DNA of 23,609 bases from an uncultured Chthonomonadaceae bacterium. GTDB lineage: Bacteria; Armatimonadota; Fimbriimonadia; Fimbriimonadales; Fimbriimonadaceae. The stretch covers positions 1 to 23,609 of the forward strand of contig CAMLDW010000031.1 of NCBI GenBank assembly GCA_946479035.1, written 5' to 3'. Shown here one piece after another: positions 7,816-16,438 of this stretch; positions within the stretch are counted from its first letter, which is position 1; the number at the start of each line of letters is the position of its first letter. Position numbers and translations under genes: made by a program. Under the pieces are notes generated by a model. The model was not told where the DNA came from and made no database searches. It saw only the letters and a list, made by a program, of their open reading frames with translations.

Positions 7816-7851
7816 CCGCCGGGCCCGTCTGCTTCGGGAAATGGCCGGCGG
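7816..7851 (+). terminator. Hairpin directly after the M28 gene, possible terminator
   Basis: CCGCCGG (7816-7822) pairs exactly with CCGGCGG (7845-7851), starting at the base after the stop codon. Additional C and G pairs extend the stem across a bulge. No T tract follows, so it may end transcription weakly, protect the 3' end of the mRNA, or mean nothing. Confidence 0.35.
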
Positions 7852-7892
7852 AGGAATCGGGAGCCACTTTATTGCGTATTGTGCTGAAGGGC

Positions 7893-7922
7893 TTGACATG
7901 TGTGCGTGTGTGTATGTATGAT
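7893..7922 (+). promoter_or_regulatory. Near-consensus promoter with a TG-repeat spacer
   Basis: TTGACA (7893-7898) and TATGAT (7917-7922) are separated by 18 bp. The spacer consists almost only of TG dinucleotides with single C and A interruptions. Bases 7896-7920 alternate strictly purine-pyrimidine for 25 bp, which can favour left-handed DNA. It lies 62 bp upstream of ATG 7985 and points at the two-gene unit that follows. Confidence 0.75.
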
Positions 7923-7984
7923 TGTACATGAGGAGGTGTCTATCGGCCACAGACTGGGCAAGTGAGCGCCCCCCTAGGAAAGAC

Positions 7985-8455
7985 ATGATTGCCGCATTTT
8001 TGGTAAGCGCACTGATCGCGATCGTTCCCTACAGTTCGCAGCCACCCATGGACGGGTACCCAGATCCTGGTGGTACGCACAACGTAGAGGCGAATACCGA
8101 CTTCACTTGTGTTCTGAAGTCAAAGGACGAGGACACTTGGCAGGACAACGTGACGCAACAGACCTACGTGTATCCCAGCGTGTCGCACGGTATTGAGATT
8201 TGTGCTGCGCACAGCGGAATACACTCAGGGACTCCGAAGAGCTCAAGCAGCAGCTACAGCAATGGAGTGTTTACCCTTAACCAGACAATTCATGCCATGA
8301 CTTTGAGCCAAAACCTGCAGTACTACGACGCGGTGGACTATTACGTCTCCATGGACTACAACACCAACTTGCTGATCAAAGATGGCGATTGCCACTTCTC
8401 GCATTCCGTGCGAATCAACAATCCCCAATATGTGCCGCCGGGAGAAGGAGGGTAA
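7985..8455 (+). CDS. Small secreted protein of unknown function (first gene of low-GC unit 1)
   Basis: I do not recognise a family. The 156-residue product starts MIAAFLVSALIAIVPYSSQPP, a short signal peptide without much positive charge. A Ser-, Tyr- and Asn-rich, probably beta-stranded body follows, with three cysteines (TCVLK, EICAAH, GDCHF) and a run of five serines near the middle. It ends NNPQYVPPGEGG. The start is ATG 7985, with AGGA a few bases upstream; the frame is open to ATG 7928, but that would add charged residues before the signal peptide. Base composition is clearly lower in G+C than the neighbours. The stop codon is 7 bp before the next gene, so the two form a unit driven by the promoter at 7893-7922. 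The first protein of the unit at 21670 has a similar size, signal peptide and proline-rich C-terminus. Confidence 0.75.
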   Translation: MIAAFLVSALIAIVPYSSQPPMDGYPDPGGTHNVEANTDFTCVLKSKDEDTWQDNVTQQTYVYPSVSHGIEICAAHSGIHSGTPKSSSSSYSNGVFTLNQTIHAMTLSQNLQYYDAVDYYVSMDYNTNLLIKDGDCHFSHSVRINNPQYVPPGEGG

Positions 8456-8462
8456 TGACTTC

Positions 8463-9452
8463 ATGTTTGCCGTGCTGATCGCAATTCAAGCTTCAACCTT
8501 CGTCTTCGACGGAGGTAGCAATGCGGAGTTCGTCAGTGCCGTGGCGAATCACTGCCGGAGGGGAGCGATGATTTGTGTGGAAGAACCTTTGCTTGGCAGG
8601 GTCAGCGTAAAATGGCCGACGGACTTCCAGGGCAAATCATTGACATTCGAGGCGGGAATCAAGTTCCAAAACGAGGCAGCCGCAGCAGCTCTTGGCTTCA
8701 CCGCGTTTTCGGTAAAGGCAGTTTCCCTGCGTCCAGCCGCGATGCCTTGGTACAGGTTTCCTGTTCTCGCTAAAGGCCGGTACGGCGAGATCGTGTTCCC
8801 CACAAGCCCAGATCTCGCCAAAGTACAAAATGGGCAAGTTATGACCAGGCAATCGGACGATCGCTATTTCGTGCCTGCGCACCTGTCTATGATTGGATTG
8901 CAGAAGCCCGTCTCAGTCCATCGATTTCTCCGCATGACACCTATCAGCTTTAGTGACGCTACCTATGCGGAGCAGGACTTTATTCAGCTTGTGGCGACAG
9001 TGATTGGTGCCAAAGTAACCGAATCGGACAGTGGCATCTTCCTGGACGTTGACATTGACGTATTCAGAAGCCAAATGATCGCGCGCTTCGAACGGGACGC
9101 TGCAACGGCCAAGTCTAAGTTGTCGAATGCAAAAGCGCAATTCCAGGCCGAAGCGATGCGTATCGCACCCGTCGCGAACCTTCGCACCATGGTCGATCGC
9201 GAGAACTACCTTGACGTCTTCGCTTTGCCTATCAACTCACAGGCGCAGAAGCTGGCGCTTGCATATGCTCAGCTTTACATGAAAGAGGCGCTCAAGGGTC
9301 GCAACGGTGACACTCTTGCTGACCCAACAATCGCCGAGCTCATGCGGACACAGGGCAACTTCGATCGCGCCTTGCGGGTTGTGCTCAAGACGACCGGCAG
9401 CATCGAAGCCATGGTTATGTACGGCAAGGACGCCGGCGGCGTCGGTTTTTGA
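8463..9452 (+). CDS. Secreted protein of unknown function, possibly with an N-terminal STN-like domain (second gene of low-GC unit 1)
   Basis: The 329-residue product starts MFAVLIAIQASTFVFDGGSN. The stretch after it, DGGSNAEFVSAVANHCR and MICVEEPLLGRVSVKWP, has the strand-helix-strand pattern of small STN/secretin N-domains: a helix predicted to span the F-V-S-A-V-A repeat, then GRVSVKW. That relation is a guess. The middle is mixed alpha/beta. Residues about 210-240 (ERDAATAKSKLSNAKAQFQA) form a charged, coiled-coil-like helix. The C-terminus is helical and ends KDAGGVGF. The frame is open upstream to 8382, but ATG 8463 lies 11 bases after a strong AGGAGG and starts a hydrophobic N-terminus. 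It follows the small secreted gene by 7 bp and shares its lower G+C content. The partner gene in unit 2 has a similar length but no visible sequence similarity. Confidence 0.7.
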   Translation: MFAVLIAIQASTFVFDGGSNAEFVSAVANHCRRGAMICVEEPLLGRVSVKWPTDFQGKSLTFEAGIKFQNEAAAAALGFTAFSVKAVSLRPAAMPWYRFPVLAKGRYGEIVFPTSPDLAKVQNGQVMTRQSDDRYFVPAHLSMIGLQKPVSVHRFLRMTPISFSDATYAEQDFIQLVATVIGAKVTESDSGIFLDVDIDVFRSQMIARFERDAATAKSKLSNAKAQFQAEAMRIAPVANLRTMVDRENYLDVFALPINSQAQKLALAYAQLYMKEALKGRNGDTLADPTIAELMRTQGNFDRALRVVLKTTGSIEAMVMYGKDAGGVGF

Positions 9453-9499
9453 AAAAGGAGCTTTGCCAATTACGTCCCAGGATTCTAGCGCACCTAACA

Positions 9500-10012
9500 C
9501 TACGGGACGTGTGCCCTTGAATGTCTTCCCGGCAGGTACTCCTTCGGAAGCGGGTTCGCGGCCGTTTCGCCCTGCCACAGGATCGAGACGATCCACCACC
9601 GCTTGCCGTCGTACCGCATCTGGACCGTGTTGACTCCGCGCTCGAACGGCTCGCCGTCCGCCGTCTTCTTGGAAGCGTAGGTGGACCACACGTTGGCGAT
9701 GTCGCCGAATCGCTGCTGCGTCCGGTGGATCTCCGACTCGAAGAAAGGGTTCTTATCGAAGTACGGCGTGTTGCGCTCGACGTAATTGGGCGCCGTCATC
9801 TCGACGGCGCGCACCTGGCCGCTCGGCGTCCTGACGACCGCCCGCAGCCTGCCTTCATCAGGAAACAGCCCTTTGAAGGTCTCCCAGTCGCGCGGCCCGG
9901 CGGGGCCGGAGATCGAAGCGTAGAGCGCCTTCATCGTGGAATCGATGGTCGAATAGTCCGCGGGGGCAGACTGCGCCGTCATCATAGCGAAGCAGCAAAG
10001 GGCGGGTGTCAT
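9500..10012 (-). CDS. Secreted NTF2-like (SnoaL/DUF4440-type) protein
   Basis: The 170-residue product starts MTPALCCFAMMTAQSAPADY, a short hydrophobic N-terminus that may be a signal peptide. The rest has the cone-shaped NTF2 pattern: a helix STIDSTMKALYASIS, then DWETFKGLFPDEGRLRAV, then strands IANVWSTYASKKTADGEP, RGVNTVQMRYDGKRWWIVSILWQ. W-x-I/V-x-x-I-L-W-Q near the end is common in secreted NTF2-like proteins of Bacteroidota and Acidobacteria. Such domains act as small-molecule binders or enzymes, and the specific function is unknown. The gene is convergent with unit 1 (47-bp gap) and divergent from the Asp-box gene. The start is uncertain: GTG 10066 is in frame, and neither site has a good ribosome binding site. 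Confidence 0.7.
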   Translation of the reverse strand: MTPALCCFAMMTAQSAPADYSTIDSTMKALYASISGPAGPRDWETFKGLFPDEGRLRAVVRTPSGQVRAVEMTAPNYVERNTPYFDKNPFFESEIHRTQQRFGDIANVWSTYASKKTADGEPFERGVNTVQMRYDGKRWWIVSILWQGETAANPLPKEYLPGRHSRAHVP

Positions 10013-10107
10013 GGTGGTCGTGAAGTGACGGTACCCGCCGAGGCCGCCCGTCAGTTCCGGGCGCACTCCCCAGGGTAAAACGACGTATCCATCCCGAGGC
10101 CGAAACC

Positions 10108-13289
<3,182 letters not shown>

Positions 13290-13293
<4 letters not shown>

Positions 13294-13925
13294 CGGCGGG
13301 AGAGCGCGAGCTTGACGCCGAACGCGGCGATCGCCAGCCCCGAGGCCGCGCTCACGCCCTTGCGCACCTTGGGCCTGCTCAGCCAGCTGCGCGCCGTGCC
13401 GACGAAGAACGAGACGCACACGAGCCACAGGAACGAAACACCGACGTGGACCGACGCGAGCTTGGCCGTCGTGAGGAACACCGGGTCGCCCGGCGCGATG
13501 AACTGAGGCAGTACCGCGACGTAGAACACCACGACCTTCGGGTTCGTGATGTTCGAGAGGTACCCCTCGACGAAGCAGCGCAAAAAGCCCTTCGGCGGCT
13601 TTTCGGCGGTTGCTTTCTCCTGCCCCCCGCCCCCTGCGACCGCCCTATAAAAGCTGTAGAGACCGAGCGCGACCAAGTACGCAGCGCCGACGGCCTTCAT
13701 GACTGCGTAAAAGGCCGCAAACTTCATGAGCAAGGCGGCGACGCCGACTGCTGCGAGCAGGGAGTGGGTCAGCGTCCCGCCCTTGACGCCGAGCGTCGTC
13801 GCGAGCCCGCTCTTCGTCCCGCCCGCGACCGCGTTGCCCAGCACGAGCATCGTGTCCGGCCCCGGCGTGACGGAAAGCACGACGGACAGTGCCGCAAACC
13901 CAATGAAGTCGGTGTTGGTCAACAC
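13290..13925 (-). CDS. LysE/RhtB family amino-acid exporter
   Basis: The 211-residue inner-membrane protein has about six helices. It carries the family motif SVTPGPDTMLVLGNAVAGG near the N-terminus, and NPKVVVFYVAVLPQF in the middle, matching the usual NPK-x-x-x-FF-x-x-x-PQF block. It is expected to export an amino acid or similar metabolite using the proton gradient. The precise substrate cannot be told. The start is GTG 13925 or TTG 13922. Both overlap the PadR stop (TGA 13921-13919), and GGAG just upstream inside padR serves as ribosome binding site. The PadR-type gene and this one are therefore translationally coupled, and the regulator probably controls the exporter. Confidence 0.88.
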
Positions 13926-14449
13926 ATCTCCGCTTCGACGGCGTCGAGCCACCGCAGCCTGGCCTCGTCGGTCATCACTACGTTCTTGAAGCAGACGACG
14001 TCGTATTGCGAGCCCTCGCCCGGATTTGCGATCTTATCGTTCATGAACTTGATCCTGCGGTGGAGCGCGGCGCGCGCGTCCTTGACGAACGTCCGCCGCT
14101 GGATCTTGCTCAACGTCTTGAAGAACAGGACCCGCACACGCAAAAGGTCCACGGTGAAGGCGACGTCGTCGTCCGGCACAGGCTCGGCCAGCCACGCGTG
14201 CAGCCGCCTTCGCCCCTTCTCGGTGACAGAGTAGGTCCGCCGGACCCGCGTGCCCGCCTTCGAACGCTCGGCCTTGATGAGCCCCAGCGCTTCCAGCCGC
14301 CGCAGGAGAGGGTAGATCGATCCCGCGCTGCCGGAAAAGTACGTCGAAGTCGACACCTGGAACGATTTCATCACGGCGTACCCGGAGCACGGCTCGAACT
14401 CCGCGACGACCCCGAGCGTTATGAACGCCAGGTGACTCAGCTTCTGCAC
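13919..14449 (-). CDS. PadR family transcriptional regulator
   Basis: The 176-residue protein has an N-terminal winged helix-turn-helix. LSHLAFITLGVVAE is helix 1, SGYAVMKSF lies in helix 2, and AGSIYPLLRRLEALGLIKAE is the PadR recognition-helix signature. VRRTYSVTEKGRRRLHAWL forms the wing and linker. The C-terminal half is helical, as in the Vir-type subgroup used for dimerisation. The start is GTG 14449, the only sensible in-frame start before the conserved domain. The gene overlaps the exporter downstream and is divergent from the DinB-like gene, with 94 bp between. That gap is where an operator would be expected, but I saw no convincing PadR-type inverted repeat in it. Confidence 0.9.
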   Translation of the reverse strand: MQKLSHLAFITLGVVAEFEPCSGYAVMKSFQVSTSTYFSGSAGSIYPLLRRLEALGLIKAERSKAGTRVRRTYSVTEKGRRRLHAWLAEPVPDDDVAFTVDLLRVRVLFFKTLSKIQRRTFVKDARAALHRRIKFMNDKIANPGEGSQYDVVCFKNVVMTDEARLRWLDAVEAEMC

Positions 14450-14512
14450 CCGGCGTGTTTACCCCACGGGCGGCCATCGTCCCGATCAGAGCAAACAGAC
14501 CTGCGGATGCAG

Positions 14513-14518
14513 TAATCT
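14513..14518 (+). promoter_or_regulatory. Candidate -10 box of the DinB-like gene
   Basis: TAATCT lies 25 bases before ATG 14544, in the divergent padR-dinB-like gap. A GAGGGCGG ribosome binding site lies between box and start. The -35 region is not close to consensus, so the call is weak. Confidence 0.3.
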
Positions 14519-14543
14519 ACGTGCAGAGATACGAGGGCGGCAC

Positions 14544-15125
14544 ATGCAGATCAAACAGTTCCGAGAATCGCTCAAACAGGGGTTTGCCAAGCAGCACGGC
14601 CAAGTCGAGGCGATGTTTGCCGGATTCACCACAGAACAGCTCGGGTGGCGACCGGACGAGAAGAGCTGGAGCGTCGGCCAGTGCCTCTATCACATGTGGA
14701 TCACAAACGACAAGTACCTCACCAACCTCTCGGTAATGGTCCGCGACAACAACCGGAAAGAGCCGGCGAACCAGAATTATTCGTCGAGCTGGTTCGGCAC
14801 GCGCTTCATCGAGATGATCGGTCCCACCGGAGGCAAGAACACCCCCGTCCCGAAGGTGCTGATCCCTGAGTACGAGAAAGTGCCGCGCGAGATCGTGCAG
14901 CTCGTCCTCGACCAGCTCGAGGCGTTCCAAGAGTTCCTCGGCGAGAGCGCTGGGGTCGACCTGAAGAAGACCAGGGTGCGCTCGCCGATCAACAAGCTCG
15001 TGCGCCTGCAGCTCGGCGACGTCTTCTTGGCGCTGCAGCAGCACAACGAGCGCCACATCAACCAGGCGACGCGTATCGCCCGCCTCAGCACTTTCCCGGG
15101 CGGGGCCCGTAGCGTCGTCTCCTGA
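14544..15125 (+). CDS. DinB-like four-helix metal-binding protein
   Basis: The 193-residue cytoplasmic protein has the DinB/YfiT layout. Helix 1 is FRESLKQGFAKQHGQVEAMFAGFTTEQLGWRP, followed by SWSVGQCLYHMWITNDKYL with the first metal-ligand histidine (H50). The C-terminal helix QQHNERHINQATRI carries two more histidines (H167 and H171), giving the three-His site of the family. Relatives include thiol-dependent transferases and damage-inducible proteins, but most have no known substrate. The length and the W-R-P motif before helix 2 are typical. The ATG is preceded by GAGGGCGG at good spacing. The gene is divergent from padR. Confidence 0.82.
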   Translation: MQIKQFRESLKQGFAKQHGQVEAMFAGFTTEQLGWRPDEKSWSVGQCLYHMWITNDKYLTNLSVMVRDNNRKEPANQNYSSSWFGTRFIEMIGPTGGKNTPVPKVLIPEYEKVPREIVQLVLDQLEAFQEFLGESAGVDLKKTRVRSPINKLVRLQLGDVFLALQQHNERHINQATRIARLSTFPGGARSVVS

Positions 15126-15132
15126 TTCCTGC

Positions 15133-15138
15133 TAGAAT
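15133..15138 (+). promoter_or_regulatory. Candidate -10 box of the TlpA-like gene
   Basis: TAGAAT starts 8 bases after the DinB-like stop codon and 30 bases before ATG 15163. A clear CGGAGG ribosome binding site follows. No recognisable -35 box is seen, so the gene could instead be read through from the DinB-like gene. Confidence 0.4.
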
Positions 15139-15162
15139 CCAAAGCAAGAACCGGAGGCAAGA

Positions 15163-16353
15163 ATGCTAACTGGAACACTGCTCGCCCTCGTGCTCGCGCA
15201 GAGCTCGAATCTCGACGTTATGGCGACCGGCGCGATGCCGGTCATCGGCGGCTATAAGCCGCAAAGGCTGCAACTCACCGCCGACCGCCCGACGGGCGTC
15301 CGTTCGACGAACGACCTCGCCGGCGCGATGTTCGGCCTCATCAAGTTCGGCAACCCGGTCAAGCAGTTTTGCGTCGCGCTCGTCGGCGGAAAGCTCATGG
15401 TGGACTCCAACGGCAACGGGAACCTCGATGACGACGCCGCGGCCGATTGGGCCGGTGTGCAATATGAAGGCACCGGTGGCGCGAAGCTCACGCGCATGAG
15501 CGGCGGCTTCAGCCTCACCCATCCCCAGCTCGGCAAGCCGCTGCACATGGGTGCGTACGTCTTCGACGCGAAGGACGAGGGCCGCGCCGCCCTCAAGAAC
15601 GTACTGCTGTACTACACGGACTACGCGCTCACAGGCAAGCTTTCCTTCGGTCGAGCGCAGCACAAGGTGATGCTCGTCGACTGGCCCGCTACCGGCGACT
15701 TCACCGCCACTGGCGTGCAGCTGCTCGTCGACCGCAACGACGACGGCAAGTTCGACGGCCGCTTCGAGTACTACGACATGGGCAAGCCGTTCAACGTCGG
15801 CGGCACGACCTACGAGGTCGACGGCAGCAAGATCGGTTCGGGGCGCATCTCTCTCAATCGGTCCAAGCAGAGCGTCGATGAGGTCCAGGCGCCGCCGGAC
15901 CTGAGCGTCGGCAGGAAGGTCCTGCCGTTCAAGGCCCAAGCGACCGACGGAACCGACCTAGGTTTCCCAAAATCCTACAAAGGCAAGCTCGTCATGCTCG
16001 ACTTCTGGGCGACCTGGTGCGGGCCGTGCGTCGGAGAGCTGCCGAACGTGACCAAGGCCTATGAGGCTTACCACGAGCGCGGCTTCGAGATCCTGAGCAT
16101 CAGCCTTGACCAGGAGAACAAGCTCGACGTCTTGAACAGCTTCACCAAGGAGCACAACATGCCGTGGCGACAGGTCTACGACGGAAAGTTCTGGGAGGCG
16201 CGCGTCGCAAAGATGTACGGCATCCAGTCGATCCCCGCCTGCTTCCTCGTCGACGGCGACACCGGGACCATCATCGCGGACGCCTCGACGCTCCGCGGGA
16301 CGCAGATCATGGCCACTCTCGATTCCGCGCTGACCAAGAAGTTCGGCAACTGA
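15163..16353 (+). CDS. Secreted TlpA/ResA-type thioredoxin with an unusual N-terminal beta domain
   Basis: The 396-residue protein has a short hydrophobic N-terminus (MLTGTLLALVLAQ), then about 240 residues of probable beta structure, then a thioredoxin-fold domain from about residue 250. The redox site is WATWCGPCVGELPNV, with cysteines C286 and C289. The cis-proline region is YGIQSIPACFLVDGDTG. The N-terminal part contains two EF-hand-like calcium loops, D81-x-N-x-N-x-L-D and D190-x-N-D-D-G-K-F-D, seen in many envelope proteins of this type. TlpA-like domains usually reduce disulfides in the periplasm, for example during cytochrome c maturation. A CGGAGG ribosome binding site lies just before the ATG. 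The gene ends 17 bp before a strong terminator, so it is probably transcribed alone or with the DinB-like gene. Confidence 0.87.
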   Translation: MLTGTLLALVLAQSSNLDVMATGAMPVIGGYKPQRLQLTADRPTGVRSTNDLAGAMFGLIKFGNPVKQFCVALVGGKLMVDSNGNGNLDDDAAADWAGVQYEGTGGAKLTRMSGGFSLTHPQLGKPLHMGAYVFDAKDEGRAALKNVLLYYTDYALTGKLSFGRAQHKVMLVDWPATGDFTATGVQLLVDRNDDGKFDGRFEYYDMGKPFNVGGTTYEVDGSKIGSGRISLNRSKQSVDEVQAPPDLSVGRKVLPFKAQATDGTDLGFPKSYKGKLVMLDFWATWCGPCVGELPNVTKAYEAYHERGFEILSISLDQENKLDVLNSFTKEHNMPWRQVYDGKFWEARVAKMYGIQSIPACFLVDGDTGTIIADASTLRGTQIMATLDSALTKKFGN

Positions 16354-16370
16354 CTTCGCGGCACACCGGG

Positions 16371-16401
16371 GGGCCGCAGTCTTCGGACTGCGGCCCTTTT
16401 T
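16371..16401 (+). terminator. Strong intrinsic terminator with UUCG tetraloop after the TlpA-like gene
   Basis: GGGCCGCAGTC (16371-16381) pairs perfectly over 11 bp with GACTGCGGCCC (16386-16396), closing the very stable TTCG loop. Five Ts follow (16397-16401). It separates the TlpA-like gene from the M14-like gene. Confidence 0.92.
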
Positions 16402-16425
16402 GTCGCTCCGCGCAACGGTGCGGTG

Positions 16426-16431
16426 TAGACT
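16426..16431 (+). promoter_or_regulatory. Candidate -10 box of the M14-like peptidase gene
   Basis: TAGACT lies 7 bases before ATG 16439 and 25 bases after the terminator, so the gene needs its own promoter here. The expected transcription start falls at or beside the ATG. No ribosome binding site precedes it. Confidence 0.4.
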
Positions 16432-16438
16432 CGCCGCC

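Noticed and set aside
9472..9510. Inverted repeat ACGTCCC/GGGACGT between unit 1 and the NTF2-like gene, as a bidirectional terminator
   Set aside because: The stem is 7 bp with a 25-base loop and no T tract, and one arm lies inside the NTF2-like gene. Too weak to call.
14450..14543. PadR operator in the padR/dinB-like gap
   Set aside because: Only TGTTT and AAACA are seen, about 35 bp apart, which does not match the close-spaced inverted repeats that PadR proteins use.
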